A stretch of 64,000 nucleotides of DNA from Phaseolus vulgaris (Eukaryota > Streptophyta > Magnoliopsida > Fabales > Fabaceae): positions 23,767,322-23,831,321 of the forward strand of contig NC_023749.2 in NCBI RefSeq assembly GCF_000499845.2, given 5' to 3'. Of the stretch, positions 1-11,282 are shown one piece after another (positions within the stretch are counted from its first letter, which is position 1; each line of letters begins with the position of its first letter). The notes below the pieces were generated by a model that saw nothing but the letters and a program-made list of their open reading frames with translations, made no database searches and was not told the origin of the DNA. Both the position numbers and the translations under genes were made by a program.

Positions 1-131
1 TGGCATCACTTTGCTAAGTAAGGTGGTGTACTTCTGGCCTTCATCGTCAAGCCTCTTGTTGGCCTCCAGCTCAGCCTTACGAAGAACGCCCAACCCTTGG
101 GTCAATGCGGTTTCCCGAATGAAGAAGCATT
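1..131 (-). pseudogene. Fragment of Tat-element antisense ORF (coiled-coil part)
   Basis: This stretch closely matches 55154-55285, which is the coiled-coil part of the antisense ORF of element C. It is read on the minus strand and is cut on the left by the window edge. On the right it stops abruptly inside a family-1 LTR. The junction lies in a short shared TTGA near 128-132. It therefore looks like the remnant of another family-1 element whose 3' end was deleted into the LTR of element A. No function is expected. Confidence 0.7.
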
Positions 132-1074
132 GACCGTCTCAGGTGTCGCCAGGTTTGGGCATCGCCAGCTTGAGGCGTCGACAAGTTTAGGCGTCGACAA
201 GTTTAGGCGTCGCCCACCTTGAAGGCGTAACCCGTTGTCCTAAGAGCGTGCTTTGGCCCAGATGGTGTCGCCCCCCCGATACCCACAAGTAGGATTGACC
301 GTGGAGGGGGCGGCACAGTAGGGGCCTGGAGGCCTCGGGCCTCGGTGTGTCAGAAAGTAAACATAATTGAAAAAGGTGGATTTACACCCACACCTTCAGT
401 ACCAGTAAGAAGAGCCCCAATCCACGACTTATCCGCGCATGAGGTGTAGGAATGCGGCAAAACGCACCACCGCTGATGCCCTCTGGAGCAGATACGACCT
501 GTAAGAGGCCACGCCCCAAAGGGGCGTCTACATGCAGGGTACGTGAGCAACTCAGGGGACTCCCAGGGGAAGTGACTCAGAGACGGGTGCATCAGTTGGC
601 TCCCATGCAGTCACCCCTGGGCGCGCCATCACTCCAACAGGGCTACCACACGCGCTGGGATACTCCTAAGTTTGGAATACAGCGTCGTGGGGTGCGCTCG
701 TTAGTAAGCTTAAGTCAGAGAAGCCACGTGACAAAAACGCGGGCAAAGGTATATAAGGAAAAGGTGAAACAACATAAGGTACGTTTTCCAGATACTCTGT
801 CATTTGGCAAATTGTACGCACTTGTGAACTTGAGAGAGAATAGGAGAGAATTCTGTTACGCACTTCCAAGAGCGGTTTTGCCCTGTTCTGATACGGAGGT
901 GCACCGTGTTTTCTGGCTCATTTACTAACTTGAGCGTCGGAGTGCAAACGGCCGCGAGCGTGCCATTTGCCTCTGTGTTGCAGGAAATCTTCACAGGAGG
1001 AGGAGTAGTCTCGAAGATCCGTGTTCCACCGTTAGAGGATACGCAAGAAGGTGCTCGAATTTCTGGCAGGAACA
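132..1074 (+). repeat. 5' LTR of gypsy element A (5'-truncated)
   Basis: The sequence aligns with the 3' LTR at 13570-14395 and ends in the family-1 terminus GGCAGGAACA just before the primer binding site. The first roughly 80 bp, including the TG terminus, are missing and replaced by antisense-ORF sequence. Compared with the 3' copy it carries about 230 bp more around 490-735. A TATA-like GTATATAAGG lies near 749, as expected for the LTR promoter. Confidence 0.75.
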
Positions 1075-1095
1075 TTTGGCACCCACCGTGGAGCC
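1075..1095 (+). other. Primer binding site of element A
   Basis: Directly after the LTR terminus the sequence reads TTTGGCACCCACCGTGGAGC. This is a diverged copy of TTTGGCGCCCACCGTGGGGC, seen beside the LTRs of elements E and B. The TGG start is the complement of a tRNA CCA end. The tRNA species was not assigned. Confidence 0.7.
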
Positions 1096-1360
1096 GTTCT
1101 AAAACGTTTGTCCCATCGCAAGTTGTTGGAGGTTCAGTAGCGATTTCTGTAGAGGTTTCTCAAGAATCTTGCAAGAAACGTTGTTCATCTTGGAGGTTTC
1201 TTTCAGTTTCACCGTTCGTTCGTGATTTCACTCAGTTCTACTATTTGTCTTCCCGTTTCCCTCAGTTTACACCGATTATTCTCGTTTTCGCTCGGTTTTC
1301 ACTGAAGGATTTTCCAAGAAACGCAGTAGCAGTTCAAAGTTTTTCAAGAAGTCACGAAGA

Positions 1361-4300
1361 ATGAGGACCACAAGGCAGAGTTCGACGCGCACTGAGAGTG
1401 ATGACATGACCATGCAGCAGGTCATGGAGATGATGCAAGGCCTACAAGAGGCGATGACGGCATCAAAGGCTGAGCAAGAGCGCATACAGGTGGATCTTGC
1501 AGCGTCGCAAGCGAGGAATGAAGAGTTATGTCGCGTGAATGAGGAGTTGTACCGTGGGTTGCGCAATCACCCGGGAAGTCGTGAAGCAGAGGACCGTGAG
1601 TGTTTCACGCCACCTAGGGAGTTCCCCATGCCGTTTTCGCAGCCCATCGTGGATCCTCACACTTTCGTAGGTCCTAAGGTGACGTTCACGGGGATGGAAG
1701 ATCCCGAGACGCACCTCACTGCGTTTCACACGCAGATGATGCTGGTTGGCGGCTCCGATGTCGTAAGGTGCAAGCTCTTCATGAGCACGTTGGCAGGGAT
1801 GGCAATGGACTGGTTTATCAGCCTTCCAGACGGCTGTATAACTTCCTTTGCGCAGTTTTCGCAACAGTTTAGGGAGCAGTACATCATGAACCAGGCTCCC
1901 CCGCCGGTTTCGTACGATCTCTTTGATGTAAAGCATTATCAAGGAGAGACGTTGAAAGAGTATATCAATCGCTTCGGGGCGCAGGTGGTAAAGGTTGGCA
2001 CCACAGAGGAACCCATGATTGTGTACGCATTCAGGAAGGGGATATGCCCTGGACCTTTTTGTGAATCAATCATCAGAAACCGCCCCCGAACCTTTGCAGA
2101 GATTAGACGTCGCGCGGTGGAGCACATTGCCACGAAAGGAGAGGTGTGTGAGAAGCATGCGAGCGTTGCACCAACACGCCCAAGAGCGCAGTCGCGTGCA
2201 TAGCCCGCCAGGGTGAACGAGGCCACGACTGGGAAGAGAGGTCAGGATAGGAAGCGCCCCTACGAGGCGATGAAGCCCCAGACGAGGAAGCGTGCAAAGG
2301 GGAATAGGCCGGTGAGGCACGATTTCGTGGTGGAGCTGAAAGACTTGATTGTCGTGCCTAACATAGCAGATAGGCTGTGGGCCCCCGTAAAGACTAATAA
2401 AGTGCTGGGACCTCACAAGGACGCATGGTGTGAGTTCCACCAGGCGTTCGGGCATCACATCAACAACTGCCTGACACTGGGCCATCAGATGGATGAGCTG
2501 GTGAAAAATGGGTTTTTGAAGGATTATTTGGTCGGGTCCTCTACGGCCGCGGCCCTGGCAGTACCTGAAGAGGATCAGGCTCATGAGATGCCCATCCACG
2601 GGGAGATGCACACCATCTCTGGTGGATTCTCAGGTGGGGGGTGCATAGCGTCACAGCGTAAGAGGTATGCACGCTCTGTGATGTCCGTGGCTGGGCAAGT
2701 GGCGGTGGACGACCCGGTGAACGTTGACCTCGCCTTTACAAGCGCTGACCTTCATGACGTCGTCCTCCATGACAACGACCCCGTAGTGATTTTAGTTGTG
2801 ACTGCGGCCAGGAAAGTGCACAGAGTGCTTGTGGACCAAGGGAGCTCTGCGGATGTGATGTTCCTATCCACATTCAACAAGCTGCAGTTGTCCCTTGATC
2901 TACTGAGGCCATATACAGGGTGCCTATATGGCTTTGCTGGGGATCAGGTCGAGGTGTGGGGGTACCTGGAGCTGAGAACGACGTTCACGGATGGCACCGC
3001 ATCTTGCACCGAGAGCATCAAGTACTTGGTGGTAAACGCCAATTCAGCCTACAACATCTTGTTGGGGAGGCCTGCGCTGAATAGGCTAAGGGTAGTGGCC
3101 TCCACGCGCCACATGAAGCTGAAGTTGCCGGATCATAGTGGCCAGGTGATCGTGATTGTTCCTGCCGGTTGACCGAAAAGATCTTCGTGCGTAGCTCTGA
3201 CTCGCGAACAAGGACTCCTTCGTCTCCATCTCAGATCTTCACCCTACTCCGCCGTGAGTACCTGAAAAAGAGTGAGCAAAGGGCACCCTCGCGGCCGCTT
3301 GCACTCCGACGATCAAGTTAGCAAGCAAGAAACACGAAACACCTCCGTCTCGGAGCACCATAACTGAATGCTCTGAAGGTGTGTAATTGAATCGTAACTA
3401 ACTCTCTCTCTCTCTCTCTCCAACCACTCGTGCATACAATGAGTAAGCGAGCAAATGATTAGAGTCTGTGTAAACTCTGTGAAACGTACCTTACTAAGCT
3501 TTCAGAAAAGCTTATATACCTTGGGTTTCAGTGCTTACTGCCACGTGGCCTTCTAACTTAACCGCAACTCCATGTGGAAGGCCTTACAACGCTGTAACCC
3601 AACTTAGGGAAATTCCAGCATGTAAGTCTTCCTTCCTCGAAGTGCATCTGGTGCGAGGGGTGACTACCTGGGTGCCAACTCATGCGCCCCAGCTTCTAGT
3701 CACTCGCCCTGGGAGTGTAGCTGCCTTCCTCTCGTACCATGAACATGGTACACCCCTGGGCGTGGCCCTCACCTGGGTCGTATCTGTCCAAGGGATTCTC
3801 CAGAGGTGGTGTGGGTACTTCACGAGTCAGGTTACCCCCTACTGGTACTAGGACCATGGCTTTGAAGCCACCTTTCTCTTCTCTTTATTACTGTTCTGAG
3901 GTACCAGAGCCCGAGGCCTCCTCGCCCGTACCGTGACATCTTACTATGCTGCCCCCTTCGCGGTCTTCCCTACCCGTGGGTATCGGAGGGTGACATTATC
4001 GACGCCTCAACCTGGCGTCGCCTCAACCTGGTGACGCCCACACCTAGCGATGCCCACACCTGGTAACGCCCAAAGTGGTCAACCTATTGACTTCCTCCCT
4101 TGGGGCCCCTTGGTGGGTCCCACCATATGTTTGACTTTGACTTTGGTCAACGCCCGGGGACGGGTCAATACAGTGATCAAGTCAGATCAGGAGGAGGCCC
4201 GGAAGTGCTATGAAAATAGTTTGAAAACAAAGAGGGACATCTTCGCGGTGACGGAACGCCCGGGCCAGGAGGAGATGTCGATGGATGTAGAACCCTTGGA

Positions 4301-4559
4301 GGCGTCACCCAAGGAATACGTACATATGGGCAGAACGCCTGTCGAGGCGGAACCCATGGAGGGTACGCCCGCTGGGGCGGAGCCTGGGAAGGAGGCGCGG
4401 GTAGGTGGCGTAGCAAGAGGAGACGCCGGGTGTGGCGTGGCCCGTGCGGAGGACGCCCGGGAGAGATGATCGGAGCCGGTTGAGAACGTTGTCAAGAGGC
4501 AGATAGATGGCAGAACCTTTCGCTTGGGGCGATGCCTAAGTCAAGAGGAGCAGGACCAG
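1361..4559 (+). pseudogene. Gag-protease remnant of gypsy element A
   Basis: A gag reading frame opens at 1361 with a coiled-coil N-terminus, followed by a retrotransposon-gag domain (motif AFHTQMML, then a conserved W-F block). A zinc-knuckle-like CX2HX4HX4C element lies near 2429-2473. The aspartic-protease motif VDQGSSADV is near 2833-2859. An in-frame TAG at 2201-2203 splits gag. The frame is broken by the solo LTR at 3157-4172 and resumes in the same phase at 4178 once that insertion is discounted. It reaches a TGA at 4467-4469, and recognisable homology to element B stops near 4559. RT, RNase H and integrase are absent, so the element could not move on its own. Confidence 0.85.
3157..4172 (-). 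mobile_element. Solo LTR, family 1 (reverse), TSD GTGAT
   Basis: A 1016-bp sequence starts TGTTCCTGCC and ends GTCAATACA, the reverse of a family-1 LTR. It is flanked by perfect 5-bp duplications GTGAT at 3152-3156 and 4173-4177. It interrupts the protease region of element A. No internal sequence or second LTR is present, so it is the product of LTR-LTR recombination after a full insertion. It contains a short TC microsatellite at about 3402-3421 and a reverse TATA-like segment near 3510. Confidence 0.93.
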
Positions 4560-4768
4560 GTGGGAACGACTAGTCCCGTTTGTCTAATGTTTAGACACCT
4601 CACAAGGAAGTGGCGGGGGGCGCCTCCTTCAAGCATGGTCATCAAACAAGAGAGGAAGTACGGAGCAGTGGAGAGCCAGGGGCCTTGGTGCAGATACACG
4701 CCAGATAGGAGTCGTGCCATCCTTCGGGAAACCTTCTCCTTGGGCATAATCACCAAGTCCATGGTCAT

Positions 4769-5220
4769 CTTGGTGTTTAGACACATCGGGGACGAAACGG
4801 CTTCGCCTTTAAGGCAGGTCTCTCCTCGGGCGTGGGCACCAAGTACGCTGATTGCCTTGGTGTTTAGACACACCGGGGACGATATGACACTGCTTCCCAG
4901 CAGGCCTCTCCTCGGGCGTGGGCACCAAGTGCGCAAAGATAAGAGTTAGTTGCCTTGGTGTTTAGACACACCGGGCACGATACGACACTGCTTCTCAGCA
5001 GGCCTCTCCTCGGGCGTGGGCACCAAGTGCGCAGAGATAAGAGTTAGTTACCTTGGTGTTTAGACACACCGGGGACGATACGGCGCTGCGCTAGTAGGCC
5101 TCTCCCCGGGCGTGGGCACCAAAGTGCAATATTGTCCTAAGTGCCTAGACACACTAAGGAAGAAACGACCCCGCCTTCAACAGGCCTCTCCTTGAGTGTG
5201 GACACCCAGTACGAGTAAGT
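4769..5220 (+). repeat. Tandem repeat, five units of 85-98 bp
   Basis: Units beginning CTTGGTGTTTAGACAC start at 4769, 4856, 4954 and 5052, and a diverged unit starts at 5137. Spacings are 87, 98, 98 and 85 bp. Each unit contains a GGCCTCTCCTCGGGCGTGGG-like core. The array lies where RT-integrase should be, between truncated gag-protease and the antisense ORF. Tat-lineage elements are known for variable tandem repeats in this 3' region. Confidence 0.9.
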
Positions 5221-5669
5221 AGGCTTCGGCCAAGATAAGCCCTCCTTTGCCTTTGAGCGACATCGAGGCCAGAAACACCTTCGGAAACGGATGCCTCAGG
5301 GCCACGAAGGTCGAGCAAAGATTAAAGGTTAAGAAAATCCCACGAGTTAGAAAGCAGAAGGAGTTCGGGGAACAAGAGAAAGGTATGCATTTCGCCTTGG
5401 TTGAAAAGATGAGAAAGAAAGGCACGTACTGCCAATAGTTCGCAAAGTAAGCAAACAAGATCGAAGTAAGTCCAAGGTAAAGTAACAGATACACCTTTGA
5501 AACAGCAAGTGGAGACAATGGTCGACACGAAGATAAAGTGCAGACACGTTTACCAAGTAGTAAAAGAAGAGAAGCATAAGTAAGAATATGAAGATGAAAT
5601 GATCGATTATATTCAGTGTGGCAGTACAAAGTAATAGGTGGTTATGAAGGTACAAAGTAAAAAAGGAGG
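5221..5669. other. Non-coding 3' spacer of element A
   Basis: The region lies between the tandem repeats and the end of the antisense ORF. It is purine-rich (many AAG/GAA runs) and resembles the spacer 24800-25110 of element B in position. I see no gene or RNA in it. Confidence 0.5.
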
Positions 5670-6860
5670 CTAATCCTCAGGAAGAACTAAGGGAATGATT
5701 TTTCCCTCGACGATGTGGTTGAGAGGGCCGCAGCTGGAGGTGTCGATCTGTGGATGTGCGCATGCCACCTGGGCTAGGGCCACTGTGAACCCCTCAGCGA
5801 AAGCGCCCGCGGCGTCGTCAACAAGCTCTTTCTCCGCTTTCTCAAAGCGCTCGGCTTGGGAGGCCATTTCTTTATCTTTGGCTGCCAAAGCTTCGTCCTT
5901 CTCTGCCTGCAGTTTGGAAAAATCAACTTTCAGCAGGTCGAAGGCTTCAGTCTTGGCATTGAGCGCCGCCTCCACCTTGCCCAGTTTTACCTCTCGAGTG
6001 GCACAGCGGTCCTCAAGGGTCTTTATTTTGATCTTGGAGGCTTCGGCAACATCTTTGAGCTCAGCGATCTCCACACGAAGAGGCACAATTTGCCCCAGAA
6101 GTTTAGCGTAGGACTGACCAACCTCGTAGAGTCTTTTGTTGGCGGCATCCTTTGCTTGTTGAGCCTCCTTCAAGGTTTCTTTGTAAGAGACCTCTTGGTG
6201 AAACTAGAGACACTCTTGGGCCCGAGTTTGCTCTTTCAGCAAGGCCAGCTCCTTTTCAAGAGCCAAGCAGTTTTCGGCTTTTGCCTCAGCTTGTTCCCGC
6301 CAAGAGCCGGCGTTAGAAAAGTATTCCCCAATGTAGTAGGCAACACCTTCTTCCGTGGTCTTGTCAGTCGAGCCTCCCGGCGTTGCCTGGTGCATAAAGC
6401 CTCTTAGAAAGCCTTGGACCGGTTGGGGAAGTTCTGGGGCTGGCGCAGGATTAGGCGTGGGCGCGGACTGAACCCCACCTCCCAAAGCTAGTTGTAGGGG
6501 TGGTGAGGTAGCACTTGGAGGATGCTCCCTCGGGGACTCAGCACCATGGTTGGAGGAAGAGTGGGAGGTGACGACCTTGGTGGTCCTCCTCCTCTTGAAG
6601 ACTTGCCCGTCCTCGGTGTCCTCATCGTCCTCAGAAGGAATCACCACCACCCCTTTGCCTTTGTCCAGGGGGGCTGGTGTGGTTGCAGTTTCGACCATGG
6701 TAAGGGGCACGACCATGATGGGAGGTGGAGAGCTAGGTGTGTGGGTGCCATGTGGAGAAGGAAGGTCTTGGTTAGGTGTTGTTGCTGGGAGGGTTTGAGA
6801 GTGGGATGTTGGAGAGGTTGGAGGAGTAGGCTCAAGGGCTGGGTGTATGGAGGCATCAAC
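5670..6860 (-). pseudogene. Antisense ORF of element A, exon 2 (3' part)
   Basis: Read leftward, this part is rich in Pro, Ser and Thr, then has a basic stretch with KRRRTTK. It continues into a long heptad-like coiled coil and ends in a short hydrophobic tail before the stop at 5670. One in-frame TAG at 6204-6206 breaks it; the frame is the same on both sides. The gypsy insertion at 6861 separates it from its beginning at 11974-12050. Homologous ORFs lie in elements B, C and F, always antisense to gag-pol and just inside the 3' LTR. Tat-type elements are known to carry such additional antisense ORFs, sometimes annotated as a putative gypsy-type transposon protein. Its role is unknown. Confidence 0.8.
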
Positions 6861-7546
6861 TGATGGCATTGAGCTCTTCTCTTTTGTGGTTTTTGGGTGG
6901 TTTGCGGAAGCTTAGTGGTTTGTTGATGGAACAAGGCCTTCCTAGGAAGTGTGGGTGCCTTGAAGTTGCATGAAGAGTGTGAGATTAGGGAGGTTCGGCC
7001 AGCCCATTTGAAGGTGTAAGGATTGAAGACTAAAACCTAGATGCTAGGCAAGGAGTAAAGATTATGGCTCAAATTTGGCAGCATCACAATACTCAATTTA
7101 ATCTTACAAAATGAGAGCCAAACACCTCAATTTATAATGTTTAGAGGGCTTGAAATTTAAAAGAAAGTGAAGGGAAATTCAACTGAATTCCCTCCCAAAA
7201 GTGGAGCCTAAATGAGCACATGAGGAGGGGTATGTATAGTTTGTATGCTAACCCCCTCCATGGGCTTTCTAGACTGCCCTTGGTAAATTTAGAGGTTTCT
7301 TTTAGAAACTCTAAGTTTACCTAGGTTGGTGTTTTAGGTGCCAAAATTAATTCTAAGAAAAATTACAAATAAAGTTCCTATGCTAAATTTGACAAGAAAT
7401 TAAAGTCTACTCTACACTAGAGTTTATGGCATTTGAACATGTAAAAGAACGTCTTCTTGGATCCTCTTGGCCATAACTCTAGGATTGACCCAAATCTACC
7501 CTTTGGTGGGCTTTCATGTGGGCTTGTGCTTGGGCCTCTTCCATCA
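6861..7546 (-). repeat. 3' LTR of the nested gypsy element
   Basis: This LTR is 686 bp, the same length as the copy at 11283-11968, and has TG...CA ends. It is the downstream LTR relative to the minus-strand element. Confidence 0.92.
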
Positions 7547-7565
7547 TCCCCTCCCTTTTGAAAAG
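7547..7565 (-). other. Polypurine tract of the nested gypsy element
   Basis: On the minus strand the bases just before the 3' LTR read AAAAGGGAGGGGA, a classical polypurine tract for plus-strand priming. Confidence 0.8.
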
Positions 7566-7712
7566 GATTTGTCCTCAAATCCAATGCTTCTTCTTCTTCA
7601 ATGTTAGGGGGATGAATGTGGCTGGATGGTGTCCATCATCTCCTCCTTCTTGAGAAGATCTATCCTCAGATCTACAGGGTCGAACTCGAATAGCAGCCCC
7701 TTGCTTTGACAA

Positions 7713-9452
7713 CTATGCCCGTCCTCCCGGATCAAACGTCCATCTATGGGAATCATCAAATAAGGCAAATGAGTTAGTTTGATCAGTTGTATAAAAATCA
7801 ATTTTATGAAGTTGCCATTCTTTTTGTTTTTCTATTGGCAACTTTTTACGATATTTCTTTAGGGAGGAGTTCATATTTTTCTTTTCTTTCAAAAGCTTAA
7901 GAGTTTGATCAACTCCAAAAAGACTTATTAATCTTCCTTCATGTGACTCATTCACAAGGAATTTTGTATGTGTTATTTGGGGTATGCAAAGTTTTTCTTC
8001 TTTAAATACATTCCCCTCATAAACATAAAACCCTCCATGTGCTCTATGTTGATACTTAGCAAAAGTGGTTGAAAAATCTTGATAAAGTTTAGGTATGTTA
8101 TCAAATCCAAGAATTTGGCCTCTATGTTTCAAAAATAAGGCATGTTTCCTTGATAGAGCGTCCACCACAATATTTGTTTTGTCCTTCTTGTATTTGATAA
8201 CATGTCGAATTTGCTCAAGAAATCCCATCCACTTTGCATGTATTTTTAACTTGTGTTGACTCTTTAAAGATTTTAAAGACTCATGCAGGGCCCTTACAAA
8301 TGTATAGAGCTCTTTGTTATAGATGGGGTAGTTGAGGGTTGCACCATGAAGTTTTTCAATAATATATGCAATTGGGTGCCCACCTTGCAAAAACCCAACA
8401 CCTATTCCTACTCCCAATGCATCACACTCTAGCTGAAAAGTTTTTACAAAGTTCGGTAAAGCTAGAATAGGTGCATTGGTGAGTTGAGCTTTCAACCTTT
8501 GAAAGGCTTGCTCATGCTTCTCCATCCAACAAAATGGAGTGTCTTTCTTCACTAACTCATTGAGTGGTGAAGCTAGACTTGAGAAGTTAGGATCAATTCT
8601 CCTATAATAACTTGCTAGACCATGACAACTTCTAACATCTCCTACATTTTGTTGTTTTGGCCATTCTTGGATGGCTTTGATTTTCTCGGGGTCAACATGT
8701 ACCCCATTTTTGTTAGCTATAAAACCGAAAAACACTACACTATCAACATAGAAGGTACATTTATCACTATTAGACAACAAACTATTAGTCCTAAACACTA
8801 AGAAAACTTCCCTAAGGTAGCTTAGGTAATCATAATCTACTATATATTTACCTGTGCACTCCCCTTTTAAGGGTTCTTTTTTGACTATGCTTGTAAGGGA
8901 GGTTGTAAGATATTCCTTATTCTTTCTAGATTCACACAACCCCTCACTTGGCTTTTCTATTTCTATCATCACATTTTCTCTCTTTTCTCTCTCTTCTCTA
9001 GCTTTCCTTTCGTCTTCCTCTTTTGATCTTTTCTCTTGCATCTTTCTTTCCTTTCTTACTTTATGGGAAGCAAACAATTGTTCTACCCTCATTTCCCAAT
9101 CTAGGCAAGCTTCTATATTTTCTTTTCCATGGAAGTGGGGTAGGTCTACCCTAACCTCTCTTGGGCTTTCTTGCTCTCTCCTTCTATTCCTCCTAGGGGG
9201 TGGTTGATAATATTCATTTATTCTAAGACTTTTCTCCCCAAGAGAATCATGATTTTTAGAGCTAGATGCATGAGAATGCAATTTTTTTGATTTTTGAGAA
9301 TTCTCATCCTTTGCTTTAGTGAATACATTAGTTTTGGCCCCATTCTTTAATTGTTTATATGAGATTAATTGAACATCCTTGGAAAGTTGTTTTAAAAGAG
9401 ATTTAAAGGATTTCACATCACTTTTAAGAGATTTAGAGGAGTGAGAAGACAT
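7713..9452 (-). CDS. Chimeric gag-RT/RNaseH ORF of deleted gypsy element (579 aa)
   Basis: The N-terminal part is gag-like: a basic, Ser/Lys-rich start, then a LPHFHGKENIEACLDWEM block near residues 100-125 typical of plant gypsy gag, then a highly charged Glu/Lys/Arg segment. It then jumps to the RT C-terminal thumb (KCTFYVDSVVFFGF, then the SCHGLASYYRR block). An RNase H remnant follows (ECDALGVGIG, then NIVVDALSRKHALF), then an integrase-proximal fragment. The YXDD catalytic part of RT, protease and integrase are deleted. Despite these joins the frame is open for 579 codons. This suggests the chimera existed before insertion and was mobilised in trans. Enzyme activity is not expected; a gag-like role is conceivable but unproven. 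Confidence 0.75.
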   Translation of the reverse strand: MSSHSSKSLKSDVKSFKSLLKQLSKDVQLISYKQLKNGAKTNVFTKAKDENSQKSKKLHSHASSSKNHDSLGEKSLRINEYYQPPPRRNRRREQESPREVRVDLPHFHGKENIEACLDWEMRVEQLFASHKVRKERKMQEKRSKEEDERKAREEREKRENVMIEIEKPSEGLCESRKNKEYLTTSLTSIVKKEPLKGECTGKYIVDYDYLSYLREVFLVFRTNSLLSNSDKCTFYVDSVVFFGFIANKNGVHVDPEKIKAIQEWPKQQNVGDVRSCHGLASYYRRIDPNFSSLASPLNELVKKDTPFCWMEKHEQAFQRLKAQLTNAPILALPNFVKTFQLECDALGVGIGVGFLQGGHPIAYIIEKLHGATLNYPIYNKELYTFVRALHESLKSLKSQHKLKIHAKWMGFLEQIRHVIKYKKDKTNIVVDALSRKHALFLKHRGQILGFDNIPKLYQDFSTTFAKYQHRAHGGFYVYEGNVFKEEKLCIPQITHTKFLVNESHEGRLISLFGVDQTLKLLKEKKNMNSSLKKYRKKLPIEKQKEWQLHKIDFYTTDQTNSFALFDDSHRWTFDPGGRA

Positions 9453-11268
9453 GACTAAAACTTTGTGTATATAAATGCTTTACTTTAAGAAAGATGAGGA
9501 AAGCTAATGAAGGTAGTTTTCCAGGTAAGAGAGGTGAGTCACAATGGACTACTTAAATACCAAGTCTTGCCTTAGCCAAAAACTATCCCTCAAAATCTTC
9601 ACACAAATCTTTCTTTAGCTAAATCACTTAAAACACAATGAGGATGTAGAAATCAAAATTTTATGCAACAAAAAAAAAGCAATGCAAGCTATCTAGCAAA
9701 TTATCAAAGCTTTAAACAAGACCAAACAAAAGCAATTAAGCGAAGGTAGACAAAAGCAAAAGACGTAATTAAAGCAATTAACAAATGCTAAGCTAGAAAG
9801 TTTAAGCTAGTCGGCCCTAGGTAAGGCTTCTTGGACACTTGGAGCCCTTGAAGACACACTCACCGTCTAATTACGTGATTAACAAGTAATTAACAAGAGT
9901 TAAATTGCAAAGAAATTAAATGGCACTCCCTTTGTTGTTTCTTCTTTGTTGGGTCTTCCAAGGTGTGTGGTGTATTTAGTATGTGTTTGTTGCTGCCCCT
10001 TGCCTTTGATCCTCTTGGAATTAGGTAATTAAATTCTTCAATCCAGCACCTATTAAGCAAAGCTAGACTCCCCTCAAGTCAATTCCCACTCAACAAGTAC
10101 CAATTGATATTTAATCCACCACAAAGCTTAGAGGTCAAACAAAGAAAGCAAGAAACAAATTAATTTGAAAACACAGTACCACACAAATGGAATTAAATGT
10201 GACACAACTAGAAAGAGTTCAAATGAAATTAGACAAGCAAATAAAAAAGGCACTCAAATAATGGATGGCACACAAAAGGAACCTAAGGAATAGCACTAGA
10301 TTTGATTTAAAAACCAAAAACAGCACCACTGAAAAATGTTGTGGACCAGAATGCGTGACTTTTAAAGATTTATGCTGAGCTGGCTCTTTTGTATTTGCTT
10401 CTGAAAATTGATACACAAACAATTCAAGATAATAACAAACTTTTGGCATTGGTTTCACTCCAAACGCATGCACCAATTAATTTTAATAATTTTTTTAAAA
10501 TCTGTGCTCAAAACCGCCAGATGTAGTGTCAGGATTGCACACTTTTTTTTATAAGATTTATCTTTTTTTTCTATTTCTTTTTTTCAACTGATTCTTTTTT
10601 TGTTATTATTCTAACACCTCAATCTAGTGAAATCCAGAGGCTCAGAATTTTATTATGATGTATTTAATTTTCATAAAGCAAAACAACCAAAACAGACAGA
10701 TTTGTGAAAACAGGGGATTCTGAAATCTGGAATAAAAAACAGAATGATATACTAACAAAAACACAATGGAAAAATGTGATGGAATTTGTGTGGATCTAGC
10801 ACACAAATAAGAACTCAAACTAAAATTAAAAAGGCACCAAAGGATCAAAACAAAGCAGATTTCAGATCAAGCATTCAAATAAAAAAAACAAGAAACAAAT
10901 AAATCAAGAAGAGTACTACTAGGATTTGTTGACAAATATGGAAACACATGACTTAGACAAAACTTATGGATTCATAAAATGAAAAGACTCAAGAACATCA
11001 TATGACCCAAATGAAATTTCAAGCAAGCCTCAAATACCTAAAAATAAAAAACAGCAACACAAAGATATCAAGAATTCTACACAAAATTGAAAATAGATGT
11101 TCAAGCACAATTTTGAACAAAACCCACCGATTGAAATGAATAAAGAAGCATTCAAATCATATTAAAACACAAAAACAGCAAGACAACTTGGAATAAAGAT
11201 GAAAAACTTGGAGAAAGAAGAACTCAAAAAGAAAAATGCAAAGAGAAACTCATCTTTGAAGAACCATA
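9453..11268. other. AT-rich leader of the nested gypsy element
   Basis: About 1.8 kb lies between the PBS (11269-11280) and the ORF start at 9452 on the minus strand. It is A-rich on the plus strand, with many AAC/AAA runs, and holds no convincing ORF. I see no conserved domain or RNA gene in it. Confidence 0.6.
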
Positions 11269-11280
11269 GCTCTGATACCA
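11269..11280 (-). other. Primer binding site (initiator-Met tRNA type)
   Basis: On the minus strand, two bases inside the 5' LTR, the sequence is TGGTATCAGAGC. This is the standard plant retrotransposon site complementary to initiator methionine tRNA. Confidence 0.92.
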
Positions 11281-11282
11281 AA

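Noticed and set aside
452..1364. ORFs of 150-160 codons inside the first LTR
   Set aside because: They lie within LTR sequence, are not conserved in the other LTR copy because of the 230-bp length difference, and have no domain.
7713..9452. Functional reverse transcriptase in the nested gypsy element
   Set aside because: The YXDD core, protease and integrase are deleted; only the thumb and RNase H fragments remain.
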